Made by a program: the position numbers and the translations under genes. The notes under the pieces are model-generated. The model searched no databases. It saw nothing but the letters and a program-made list of their open reading frames with translations, and had not been told where the DNA came from. From the NCBI GenBank assembly GCA_020638675.1, contig JACKID010000001.1, forward strand, positions 930,001 through 994,000: a stretch of DNA of 64,000 nucleotides. The letters run 5' to 3'. Positions 17,226-27,582 of the stretch are shown here, in pieces. This DNA comes from Planctomycetota bacterium. Its GTDB lineage: Bacteria; Planctomycetota; UBA8742; UBA2392. Each line of letters opens with the position of its first letter. The stretch's first letter is position 1.

Positions 17226-18041
17226 CTACTCGTCGTCGAATTCGTCTTCAGGAACGGGGACTTCAAGAAGGTCGTCGTCGTCATCTTCCTTGTCGAACTC
17301 TTTCAGCAACTCGGTGAGCGCGGCCTTGGCGGCACGCTGCTCCGCTTCCTTCTTATTACGTCCCACACCGGGGCCGAAACTGACACCGTCAACAGAGACG
17401 ACGACGTGGAATTCCTTCTGGTGGTCGGGGCCGACTTCGCTGACGACCTTGTATGCGGGCGCTCGCTCGCTGCGTGATTGCACCAGGTGTTGCAGCGCGG
17501 ACTTGTAATTCTGCTGAAACTGGTGGCTGGTGATGCTCTGAATGACCGGTCCCAGATCCTGCTCGACAAAGCGCCGCGCCTCTTCCAGCCCGCCTTCTTC
17601 GTAGAGCGCGCACAGGATCGCCTCATACAGGTTGGCAAGGATACTGGTTGGTAGCTTGGAGCCGCCCTCGCGCCGCACGCCCTTGCCCAGGTACATCAAC
17701 TCCGCGAAGCCCATCTCGCGCACCCGGTCGGCCAGCACGGCGCGCGACACGGCGACGGACTTCACGCGGGTCAGCTCGCCCTCCGGAAAATCCGGGTACA
17801 TGCGATACAGCATCTCGCTCACGATCAGCCCTAGCACGGCGTCGCCCAGGAACTCCATGCGCTCGTTGCTGGGGTGTTTGTTCGACTTTGCGCTGCTGTG
17901 GGTCAGCGCGTGGCGCAGCGGCTCCGTGTTCTTGAACGTAAACCCGAGCAGCTCGGATGCGCGCTCAATGCGTTCTGCGTCACTCTTGGATTGTGCCGCC
18001 TTCTTGGCGGACTTCGGCCTTTCGGCCGAGTCGGTCGTCAT
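17226..18041 (-). CDS. rnc: ribonuclease III
   Basis: 271 residues. The signature NERMEFLGDAVLGL (59-72) carries the catalytic acidic residues. A second helix, ILANLYEAILCALY, holds the conserved Glu. A double-stranded RNA-binding domain follows (NYKSALQHLVQ to RNKKEAEQRAAKAAL, about 180-250). A Lys/Ala-rich N-terminal tail (residues 1-25) and a strongly acidic C-terminal tail (DKEDDDDDLLEVPVPEDEFDDE) are extra compared with most homologues. RNase III cuts double-stranded RNA during rRNA and mRNA processing. The ATG at 18041 has GGAG seven bases upstream, within a hairpin; the open frame reaches 18143 without support. First gene of an operon with the membrane and CARF-like genes. Confidence 0.93.
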   Translation of the reverse strand: MTTDSAERPKSAKKAAQSKSDAERIERASELLGFTFKNTEPLRHALTHSSAKSNKHPSNERMEFLGDAVLGLIVSEMLYRMYPDFPEGELTRVKSVAVSRAVLADRVREMGFAELMYLGKGVRREGGSKLPTSILANLYEAILCALYEEGGLEEARRFVEQDLGPVIQSITSHQFQQNYKSALQHLVQSRSERAPAYKVVSEVGPDHQKEFHVVVSVDGVSFGPGVGRNKKEAEQRAAKAALTELLKEFDKEDDDDDLLEVPVPEDEFDDE

Positions 18042-18047
18042 GCAATT

Positions 18048-18100
18048 CTCCTCACGTCGCGTGAGGAGTCCGAGGCGCCCCATCAAGGGACGACTCGGAC
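18048..18100 (-). promoter_or_regulatory. rnc 5' leader with two stem-loops, one covering the Shine-Dalgarno
   Basis: A perfect 9-bp hairpin CTCCTCACG / CGTGAGGAG (18048-18056 and 18060-18068, three-base loop) includes the GAGGAG ribosome site of rnc. A second stem pairs 18068-18074 with 18094-18100 (GTCCGAG/CTCGGAC). In E. coli, RNase III cuts hairpins in its own leader to limit its synthesis; by analogy this is a candidate autoregulatory target. The regulatory role is inferred. Confidence 0.55.
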
Positions 18101-18145
18101 AACTCACAGCGCGTATGCTAGGGAGGCGGGCCGTGCCGCACAAGC

Positions 18146-19450
18146 CTAGGCGGCCGACTCCACCCCCTGCGGCGCGACCTGCTTCTCGGCAACAGTTCGC
18201 GTCCGGTACATATAGGGGAAGACGATCATCTCGACGCCGATCGCAACCACATAGCAGGCGATGGTTGCGACGAACACGTACAGGAATGTCCCGTCGGCCA
18301 GCAGGATCAGCGGCGCGGCGATGAAGTTGCCGACGGTCCAGAATATGTGGCGGGATGTGTGCTGCACGACCGCGACGGCGTTGCGGTCCTGGTCGCTGAC
18401 GACTTCCTGGCAGAATTGCTTCATCACTGGCGCGTTCAGGTTCATCAGGTTGTTGCGCAGGATGAAGGCGGCAATCGCCAGCCAGAGGAAGTGCCCCATC
18501 GCGAGCTCAACGAAGAACGGCAGGCTGAGCAGCTGGCTACCGATGATTACCTTGACCGGCCCAAAGCGCTTCACCAGCGCCGGCGCCAGCAGGAAGCTGA
18601 TCACCTGCAAGGCGGCCATGGCCGTGAACACGACGCCAATCTGCGTCGGGTCGAGTTTCCACTGGGTCTGGAAGTAGACGTTGAAGAACGGAATCGTAAG
18701 CCCGGCGCCCAGCCCCACGATCATCTCCGGCGAGCTGAGCAGTAGCAGGCGCTTCTTGTCATGTATCCGCATCAGGTCGCGTATGCTGCGTTTGTTGCCG
18801 GTGGTGTCTTCGCGCCGGATCAGCAGGATCGGCAGCAGTGCCGCAAACATGAACGAAGCGGCGAGAAGCAACGCGACCTGATAGCCGAACAGCTTTCCTG
18901 AGGTCTCGCGTCCGAGAAAGGTGATCGTCTCGCCGGCCCAGCCGGAGGCCCCTCCCTGCACGAGGCCCGACATCAGGCTGCCGACAACTCCCGCAAGCGG
19001 GTTGGCCACGACGGCCTGGAAGCTGAACGCAAAGATGCGCTCGGCATTGCCCGTGTTGCGCATCAGGAATGGCGACGCCAGCGCCATGTTCAGGCTCATG
19101 GCGATGCCGGCAAAGAACGCGCTGCTCAGAAACACTTCGAAGCTGCCGAACACACCTTGTGCGGTGAACGCCAGTCCGTTTGCCGCCGCGATGAACAGCA
19201 ACAGTGTGCGTGCCCGAAACCGCCCGATCAGGGCGATGGCCGGAATCGCAATCAGCAGACCGCCGATGCTGTTGAAGCCCTGGATCTGTGTGTAGCGCTC
19301 GCCCATGCCCAGGTCGACAACGTACTGGTTGCGCAGCACGCGGAAGATGGCGTGGCCGATGCCCATCAGGAATGCCGCGACCATGTAGGCCCAGATCGAG
19401 CCGCTGAACATGCGCAGATGCCGGATGTAGTTGCGTATGCCGCCGATCAT
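18146..19450 (-). CDS. MFS transporter
   Basis: 434 residues with about twelve hydrophobic segments in two halves joined by a basic cytoplasmic loop (RREDTTGNKRSIRDLMRIHDKKR, about 215-237), the usual plan of the major facilitator superfamily. An Arg/Gly-rich loop between helices 2 and 3 (IGRFRARTLLLF) stands where the MFS A-motif is expected. Substrate cannot be told. The ATG overlaps the pabB stop by four bases (ATGA), so the two are coupled; export of a small aromatic product is possible but unproven. Confidence 0.85.
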   Translation of the reverse strand: MIGGIRNYIRHLRMFSGSIWAYMVAAFLMGIGHAIFRVLRNQYVVDLGMGERYTQIQGFNSIGGLLIAIPAIALIGRFRARTLLLFIAAANGLAFTAQGVFGSFEVFLSSAFFAGIAMSLNMALASPFLMRNTGNAERIFAFSFQAVVANPLAGVVGSLMSGLVQGGASGWAGETITFLGRETSGKLFGYQVALLLAASFMFAALLPILLIRREDTTGNKRSIRDLMRIHDKKRLLLLSSPEMIVGLGAGLTIPFFNVYFQTQWKLDPTQIGVVFTAMAALQVISFLLAPALVKRFGPVKVIIGSQLLSLPFFVELAMGHFLWLAIAAFILRNNLMNLNAPVMKQFCQEVVSDQDRNAVAVVQHTSRHIFWTVGNFIAAPLILLADGTFLYVFVATIACYVVAIGVEMIVFPYMYRTRTVAEKQVAPQGVESAA

Positions 19451-20853
19451 GCCCGGTCCGTATAGCTCTCAATCGCCGCTTCCAGGGCGGCGGCCTTGTC
19501 GAGCGATTCCTGCCACTCCAGTGCCGGGTCGCTGTCTGAAACGATGCCGCAGCCCACGTGGTAGCTGACGCCGGTCGGCTCGCGCAGCAGCGTGCGGATC
19601 AGGATGTTGCTTTCAAAGCGGCCGTCAGGGGTCAACCAGAACATGCTGCCGGTGTAGGGCCCTCGGCGTACCGGCTCGAGGTTGTGGATGATCTCCAGTG
19701 CGCGTTTCTTGGGCGCGCCGCTGATCGACCCGCCCGGGAAGGTTGCGCGGATGTACTCGCTTGAGCTGACGTCATCGCGCAGCTCACCCTGCACGGTTGC
19801 TTCCAGGTGGTGCACGCGCGCGTACGTCTCCACGTGCATGAGGCTGGGCACAGAGATTGTGCCCGGCTTGCAGACGCGCCCGAGGTCGTTGCGCTCAAGA
19901 TCCACGATCATGGTCAGCTCGGCGCGGTCTTTCTCGGACGCGAGCAACTCGGCCTTCAAGCGCGCGTCCTCAAGCTCGTTCGGGCTTCGCCCGCGAGTGC
20001 CCTTGATTGGCCGTGTCTCGATAACGCCGTCGCGAACGCTGACAAAACGCTCGGGAGAGCTGGAAAGCACGGCCCGTCCTTCGCCGCAGTCGAGGAAGCC
20101 CCCAAATGGAGCAGAGTTGGCATCGCGCAGGTGCATGTAGAGGTCCGCCGCGTTCGCGTTGCCCTCCCGCCGAACCATCCGCGTCAGGTTTGCCTGGTAG
20201 ATTTCCCCTTCGTAGATGGCTCGGCGCACTTCCTCGACGGCGCCGATCCAGCCCTTGCGGTTGGTGGACCATGCGGGCTCGCCAAGTCGCGCGGGGGCAC
20301 CGGCCGGACTGCGGGCGAACAACCCGGCCAGGTCCGCCGCAAGTCGCTGGATGTCTTCCGGGCCGCCCGGCGCGCCGTGCAATAGGCGCAACTCACAGGT
20401 GTTCGCGGCGTGATCAAAGCACAACGTCCACGGGTAGAAGCCCGCCTGCAGGTCCGGAAAATGCGGTCCGTCCGGCTTCGGTGGGGCAAGCTTTTCAATG
20501 AAGCAGCGCAGGTCGTAGCCCAGCAACCCAGCCCAGCCACCGATGAATCCGGGGGCATCCACCGGGTGTCGTAACGGGCACTCCTGGCGGGCGAAGCCTT
20601 CGACACGCTCAAAGATGTCCAGCGGGCTGCCCTCAAGCTTCGAGGCGTGTCGCCCGCGTTGCCAGACGGCGTCGCGGCCGGTGCACTGCAACAGCATGAC
20701 CGGCGCGAAGGATGCAAAGCTGTGGGTCGCCATCTCGCCCGTCAGCGCACTGTCAAAGATCGCCGCAAATGGCTGGGAAGCGGCGGCCTGCAGCAGGGCC
20801 GGCCAGCCAAGCGGCGGCTCGAAGGGGACGGATTGGTACTCCATCGGCAGCAT
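19447..20853 (-). CDS. pabB: aminodeoxychorismate synthase component I
   Basis: 468 residues of the chorismate-binding family. The motif RPIKGTRGR has Lys where anthranilate synthase has Ala, which marks the 4-amino-4-deoxychorismate synthases of folate synthesis. Other conserved blocks: EIYQANLTR, SSPERFVS, DRAELTMIVDLERNDLGRVC, TFPGGSISGAPK and YTGSMFW...FNILIRT-like ending. It converts chorismate plus ammonia from PabA to ADC. No pabA or pabC is nearby. The start is ATG 20853 or ATG 20844, neither with a strong ribosome site. The frame continues to 22248 only as antisense of the cyclase-like gene. Confidence 0.9.
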   Translation of the reverse strand: MLPMEYQSVPFEPPLGWPALLQAAASQPFAAIFDSALTGEMATHSFASFAPVMLLQCTGRDAVWQRGRHASKLEGSPLDIFERVEGFARQECPLRHPVDAPGFIGGWAGLLGYDLRCFIEKLAPPKPDGPHFPDLQAGFYPWTLCFDHAANTCELRLLHGAPGGPEDIQRLAADLAGLFARSPAGAPARLGEPAWSTNRKGWIGAVEEVRRAIYEGEIYQANLTRMVRREGNANAADLYMHLRDANSAPFGGFLDCGEGRAVLSSSPERFVSVRDGVIETRPIKGTRGRSPNELEDARLKAELLASEKDRAELTMIVDLERNDLGRVCKPGTISVPSLMHVETYARVHHLEATVQGELRDDVSSSEYIRATFPGGSISGAPKKRALEIIHNLEPVRRGPYTGSMFWLTPDGRFESNILIRTLLREPTGVSYHVGCGIVSDSDPALEWQESLDKAAALEAAIESYTDRA

Positions 20854-21006
20854 GGCGGCGGAACCTACCAGAAACCACCGGCCGAGGCAGGTCCGGTTGC
20901 GTGCGCGCGCCCGGGCCACTGTTTTCCCGGAACTTTGCAGGCCGCAGCGGCGCTTCAATCGTATAGTAGGTGGAGTTTCCCGGTTGGTGCGCCCCAGGGG
21001 TCCGGC

Positions 21007-22230
21007 ATGAGCAGTTTGAAACGGTTTGCGGCAGTTCTCGCGATACTGTTCGTGGTTACAGCCATGTGCATCGCCCAGGACACAGAGTCCGGCGGCGAGA
21101 CCGGTGGTGAAGGCAGCGGCGGCGCGGAAGCCGACCCGTCCGAAGCGCCCGCGCTGCGGATGCTGAACAAGAACTACATCAACGAAGACCTCAAGCAGGG
21201 TGTAAAGAAAGGCCTCAAGCGCCTTGCCGAGCTGCAGGACGCGAACGGCGCCTTCACCAAGGGCGGCGGGCAGAACGTCTCCATGGCGGTTTCTTCGATG
21301 GCCGGGTTGGCGCTGCTGGCTTCGGGCAGCACGCCCGAGAAGGGGCCTTATGCGGCGAACATCCGCAAGGTGCTCGACTACGTGCTGTCGATGCAGGACC
21401 CGAACAGCGGCTTCATCACCGGCGACAACGACGGCAGCCGCATTCACGGACACGGCTACGCAACGTTGTTTCTGGCGCAGGTGTACGGCGCCGTCGAGGA
21501 CGAAAACAGCAAGAAGCGCATTGAGAACGCACTCAAGCTTGCCGTGAAGATCATCTCGCTCGGGCAGACCGCGTTCGGCGGCTGGGGCTATATGCCCAAC
21601 GACCTGACCTGGGATGAGGGCAGCACCACCGTTTGCTGCATCCAGGCCCTGCGCGCCGCCAGTGACGCGGGCATCACCGTCAGCAAGAAGACCATCCAGA
21701 ATGCGATCAAGTACATGTACGACATCGCCGAGAAGAAGGTTTTCATGCACAACGGCGAGGAGCATGTCGGGTACACGTTCAAGTACTCGCTTTCCAGCGG
21801 CTGGAACAGTGACAGCTACGCGCTGTGCGCGGCCGCGATCACTACGCTCAACGGCATCGGCGTGTACAGCGAAGGCGCGACGTGGAAAGAGCACGACGTC
21901 GGCAAGGTCTATGACGGCGGGCTGCGCTGGTTGCGCTTCAAGTTCGACGACTTCATCGGAAGGCGCAAGAGCGGCCAGGGAAGCCTGGACGTGAGCCACT
22001 TCTACTACGCCCACTTCTACGCCTGCCAGGCCATGTGGAACGCGCCGGAAGAGGTCTACTTCGACGAGTATTACCCGAAAATGCGCGACCTGCTGCTGGA
22101 AGAACAGAAGCGCAACCCGAGCAACAACGGTGGCTGGCCCAGCCAGAGCTACGGCGAAGCCTACACGACGGCCTACGCGTTGATGATTTTGCAGGTGCCG
22201 TACCAACTGCTGCCGCTGTTTGCTCGGTAG
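21007..22230 (+). CDS. secreted prenyltransferase/squalene-oxidase-repeat protein
   Basis: 407 residues with a signal peptide (SLKRFAAVLAILFVVTAMCIAQ) and a Gly/Glu-rich linker, then an alpha-toroid of repeats: LAELQDANGAF, LSMQDPNSGFI, QTAFGGWGYMPN, NGGWPSQSYGEAYTTAYAL. These QxxxGxF/W-like repeats are shared by squalene cyclases and prenyltransferases. The catalytic DxDD motif of hopene cyclases is not seen, so it is probably not a cyclase. Such exported repeat proteins are abundant in Planctomycetota and their role is unclear. The ATG at 21007 fits the signal peptide; the longer frame upstream is antisense of pabB. Confidence 0.82.
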   Translation: MSSLKRFAAVLAILFVVTAMCIAQDTESGGETGGEGSGGAEADPSEAPALRMLNKNYINEDLKQGVKKGLKRLAELQDANGAFTKGGGQNVSMAVSSMAGLALLASGSTPEKGPYAANIRKVLDYVLSMQDPNSGFITGDNDGSRIHGHGYATLFLAQVYGAVEDENSKKRIENALKLAVKIISLGQTAFGGWGYMPNDLTWDEGSTTVCCIQALRAASDAGITVSKKTIQNAIKYMYDIAEKKVFMHNGEEHVGYTFKYSLSSGWNSDSYALCAAAITTLNGIGVYSEGATWKEHDVGKVYDGGLRWLRFKFDDFIGRRKSGQGSLDVSHFYYAHFYACQAMWNAPEEVYFDEYYPKMRDLLLEEQKRNPSNNGGWPSQSYGEAYTTAYALMILQVPYQLLPLFAR

Positions 22231-22250
22231 TTGCGGTGACCAGGCCAATA

Positions 22251-22276
22251 AAGCCCGCGGCTCTTGCCGCGGGCTT
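22251..22276. terminator. bidirectional terminator between convergent genes
   Basis: Perfect 11-bp stem AAGCCCGCGGC / GCCGCGGGCTT with a TCTT loop. On the minus strand it is followed by TTTATT after the stem, on the plus strand by TTCACATT. It separates the cyclase-repeat gene from the EamA gene. Confidence 0.75.
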
Positions 22277-23262
22277 CACATTGCGGCGATCTGCAATCGG
22301 AAGGTAAGTATCGCGACACCGGCAAATGCCACCAGCGCGCCGACCACCGCGCGCCATGTGACCGGCTGCTTGTACACCACGCGCACGATGGGAATCACCA
22401 GCACCGGCGAGATTGCCATGATCGTGGCGGCAACGGCCGTGTTGGTCCATGCGACCGCGGCAAGGCTGAGCGTCACGCCGACGAACGGCCCGAATACGGC
22501 GCCCGCGGTTGTTTGCCCCAGCGCCTTGCGGTCCTTGAGTTTCCCGACCGTCTCTTTCAAACGCCCGACGGCGGCGCAGTACCCAACCAGCAGCACCGTG
22601 CCGGCAAGCATGCGAATCAGCGTGCCGTAGAGCGGACTGATGGACACAACATTTGCGGCATCAATGCCACTGAGCGAGTTCAGCAGACCAGTCGGCTGTG
22701 CCATTCCGAGCCCCGCCTTGCTGAGGATCAAGCCACCGGCCTGCCCGAGTGCACCAAGCACGCCCATCCCAATGCCGAGTAGGAGATTGCCCTGGATCTC
22801 GCCCGGCTGGCCGCGTTCCAGCACGACCCACATCACGCCGGACAGCGTGATCACCATCCCGGCGATACCGACCCAGCCGAGCGATTCGCCCAGCAGCGGC
22901 ACCATCAGCAGCGCGGCAAAGCCCGGCGAGAGCGCCATGATGAGCGAGCCCCGGCGCGGACCGACGATCTGGAGGCACAAGAACAGGGCGGCGTCGCCCA
23001 GTGTCAGCCCGACCAGCCCCGAAAGCGCCAGCAGCACCAGCTGCGCCGTCGGCGCGAACGAATACACCCCGAGCACCGCGCATGCTATGGCAAGCATCAC
23101 GCAAGCCTGCACCAAACGGATCTGGTTGACGTGAAACTGGCCGATGCGCCGGGAAGCCGCACTGAAGAACAGTGCAGTCATGGACCAGCACGCGGCTGTG
23201 CCGAAGGCTGCGGCCGCTCCCTGCGCGTCAGTGGACAATGCTGCAAACATGGCCGGGAGCAT
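22276..23262 (-). CDS. EamA/DMT-family transporter
   Basis: 328 residues, ten hydrophobic segments arranged as two five-helix repeats of the drug/metabolite transporter superfamily. The first repeat ends with GMVITLSGVMWVVLE and the second with GALVAFAGVAILTF, the typical closing helices. Substrate unknown. ATG at 23262 or 23250; neither has a clear ribosome site. The stop codon touches the bidirectional terminator. Confidence 0.85.
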   Translation of the reverse strand: MLPAMFAALSTDAQGAAAAFGTAACWSMTALFFSAASRRIGQFHVNQIRLVQACVMLAIACAVLGVYSFAPTAQLVLLALSGLVGLTLGDAALFLCLQIVGPRRGSLIMALSPGFAALLMVPLLGESLGWVGIAGMVITLSGVMWVVLERGQPGEIQGNLLLGIGMGVLGALGQAGGLILSKAGLGMAQPTGLLNSLSGIDAANVVSISPLYGTLIRMLAGTVLLVGYCAAVGRLKETVGKLKDRKALGQTTAGAVFGPFVGVTLSLAAVAWTNTAVAATIMAISPVLVIPIVRVVYKQPVTWRAVVGALVAFAGVAILTFRLQIAAM

Positions 23263-23307
23263 CGGGTGCGCGGCTCGCCCGTCAAGCCCGCGCCGGGGTG
23301 GCCTGCG

Positions 23308-24792
23308 CTAAGTTGCGGCGCTGGCCTGCCCGCGATCGACAATCGCCTTCAGCGTCGAGCGCAGAATCGGGTCGCAACCTTCGGGAGCTATCGCCAGCGC
23401 CTCAGAGGCGGATGCGGCCGCCGGGCCGAAACTGCTGTGCGCGAGCGCGGCCTGCGCGTGCAGCGACAACAGGCGGAAGCTGGTATCGCGCGCAACCGCC
23501 TCGCCCGCCTTTGCCCTTGCAGCCAGGCCGGATTCGGACCAGCGCAACTGGTCGGCATACTCGCCGCGCTTGAATGCGGACTTGGCGAGGTCGGCCCAGC
23601 ACTCCGTAGCGTCCGCATGGGCGCCGACCGAAGCGAATGCAAGCGCCGCCTCCTCCACGACTGGTTCGCCGCGAACCTGGTCGTTCATTTTCAGCAGTGC
23701 CAGCCCGCGATAGTGGATGTTGCATGCGCGATTGTAGCCCAGCCCGCACTCCTCGGAGATGCGCTGCGCTGTCTGGTACAGGGAGATGGCCCGGTGGCTT
23801 TGTCCCATTCGCTCATGGCAGTCAGCGTAGTTCATGTAGTTGCGCATGGTGCTCGGGCGATCGCCAAGCTCGCGGAACAGGTCGTCGGCCTCTGCGAAAA
23901 GATCCAGCGCCTTGTGGAAGTTGCCCTGATCGCGATACAGCACGCCGAGGTTGCCGAGGTGTCGTGGGATGCCCTCGCGGTTTCCGACCTCGCGGTCGAT
24001 CTCCAGCGCCTCGCGATAGCAGGCTTCGGCTTGCTCAAATCGGCCCTGGTGTTTGTGGACCAGCCCTTCGTTGCCGCGGCAGGTAGAAACGCCCCGTAGA
24101 TGTTTCATAGCGCGGAAGAGCGTCTCTGCTTCCTCGTAATGCTTCAGCGAGTGCTCGCGTTGCTCAACTGCCGAGGTGAGGTTGCCAAGGTAGCCGAGCG
24201 TGCGGGCTTCGCCCAGGCGGTCCCCGCCCGTGCGGTAGATGTCACGGGCCTTCGGCAACTCGGTGAGCGCGTCGTGGAATCTTCTTCCGGGCATGTAGAC
24301 CGTCGCGACCCGGCACAGGATGCGATTGGCTTCCAGCTTGGGATCGTCCGCTCGTGCGGCGATCCTCTCGGCCTGTTGCAGCAGCAGCGGTGGCGCCTCG
24401 AAGTCGCCCAGCATGGCGGACATCTCCGCCGCCTGGAGCGCCGCGTTGTGCCGGGTTGTGATGTCGGCCGCCGTGAGGTCCATGAGGCGTTGGGCGTATT
24501 CGAGCGCCAGCCGGAAGTTGCTGCCTAGGCGGGCCTTTTCCATCGCGCGTGGGAGCCATCTGCTTTCGCGCTCCAGCATTTCCTGCCGGCGCCTTGGGTC
24601 TGGCTGTGACAATGATGCAAAGTGGGCGTGGTCAGCCAGCTCAAACACCAGGTGCTCGGCGTCCGGCAACTGCTCGATGATCGCGAAGGCGTAGCCATGC
24701 AACTCCGAGCGCGATGTCAGGGGCTGCAGCTCATACGCCGCGAGGCGCATCATGGCGTGGCGAAACAGGTAGGCAGCTTCGGCTGACGGCAT
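23308..24792 (-). CDS. TPR protein beginning with the tail of a STAND/AAA-type regulator
   Basis: 494 residues. The first 40 residues (AYLFRHAMMRLAAYELQPLTSRSELHGYAF) look like the end of the winged-helix region of large AAA/STAND signalling ATPases (FRHALxxxxAYExL...R...LH). About nine TPR units follow from 110 to 440 (GNEGLVHKHQGRFEQAEACYREALEIDRE; LGNLGVLYRDQGNFHKALDLF). No ATPase or kinase part is present, and the stretch upstream belongs to the VOC gene. It may be a truncated regulator or a stand-alone scaffold. Same strand as uvrB and the VOC gene, 26 bases after the latter. Confidence 0.75.
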   Translation of the reverse strand: MPSAEAAYLFRHAMMRLAAYELQPLTSRSELHGYAFAIIEQLPDAEHLVFELADHAHFASLSQPDPRRRQEMLERESRWLPRAMEKARLGSNFRLALEYAQRLMDLTAADITTRHNAALQAAEMSAMLGDFEAPPLLLQQAERIAARADDPKLEANRILCRVATVYMPGRRFHDALTELPKARDIYRTGGDRLGEARTLGYLGNLTSAVEQREHSLKHYEEAETLFRAMKHLRGVSTCRGNEGLVHKHQGRFEQAEACYREALEIDREVGNREGIPRHLGNLGVLYRDQGNFHKALDLFAEADDLFRELGDRPSTMRNYMNYADCHERMGQSHRAISLYQTAQRISEECGLGYNRACNIHYRGLALLKMNDQVRGEPVVEEAALAFASVGAHADATECWADLAKSAFKRGEYADQLRWSESGLAARAKAGEAVARDTSFRLLSLHAQAALAHSSFGPAAASASEALAIAPEGCDPILRSTLKAIVDRGQASAAT

Positions 24793-24818
24793 GCAGCGAT
24801 TGTGCGCAACGGAGCCGC

Positions 24819-25214
24819 CTATGCCAAGCGGTTGGCGACGGCAATGACGTAGCCGTCACAGTCCATGAAGTAGGCCGCGCGTTCACCCCAGTCGCGTTCT
24901 GCGAGCGGCGAAGTGCAGCGCGCGCCGGCAGCCTGCAGGCGCTGAATCACGGATTCCAGATCGCGAACGTGAACGTACAGCTCGGCGCGAGGGCAGCCAT
25001 CCGTCGGCGTGAGTTTGCCAACAACATCGCCCAGGAAGTGACGGGTGTTCTCCTGTGGCATCAGTCCGAGGCGAGCTCCGGTGTTGATTCGGTATTCAAC
25101 GTAGGCTGGAACATCGACGGTTTTCTGGAACGCGAACGCCGCATCGTAGAACGCGGCGGCCCTTGGCAGGTCCGATACATACAGGATAGTGAGCGCGAGA
25201 TCAGCGTCTGCCAT
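24819..25214 (-). CDS. VOC-superfamily (glyoxalase/dioxygenase-fold) protein
   Basis: 131 residues with two beta-alpha-beta-beta-beta modules: LTILYVSDLPRAAAFYDAAF at the start and AELYVHVRDLESVIQRLQAAGARC in the middle, ending DCDGYVIAVANRL. Metal ligands of glyoxalase I are only partly matched, so a catalytic role is uncertain; binding or resistance proteins share the fold. It lies between uvrB and the TPR gene on the same strand. Confidence 0.8.
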   Translation of the reverse strand: MADADLALTILYVSDLPRAAAFYDAAFAFQKTVDVPAYVEYRINTGARLGLMPQENTRHFLGDVVGKLTPTDGCPRAELYVHVRDLESVIQRLQAAGARCTSPLAERDWGERAAYFMDCDGYVIAVANRLA

Positions 25215-25250
25215 GCAGTTTCCGTGGGTTTAGCAAGGCAACAGAAGTTG

Positions 25251-27449
<2,199 letters not shown>

Positions 27450-27582
27450 GTCGCCAGCATAACAACGCCTGCGACACACCTTGGCAATCCCGGAACTACA
27501 TTTGCCGTCAAGGCGCTAGGCAAAACAGTTTCTTGGCTTACTTGGCGTTCAGACGGCCATATCATGAGTGCCGGGTCGACTG

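Noticed and set aside
17225..17284. ATG at 17284 as start of the membrane gene after rnc
   Set aside because: It would read 20 residues through the rnc acidic tail in another frame; the GTG at 17224 follows the rnc stop by one base.
19470..20650. Anthranilate synthase component I instead of PabB
   Set aside because: The motif is PIKGT (Lys), not PIAGT, which points to aminodeoxychorismate synthase.
20647..21006. Upstream extension of the cyclase-repeat gene
   Set aside because: It is antisense to pabB; the signal peptide begins at 21007.
20854..22248. Upstream extension of pabB to 933 codons
   Set aside because: The extra 465 codons are antisense to the cyclase-repeat gene, whose signal peptide and repeats are unmistakable.
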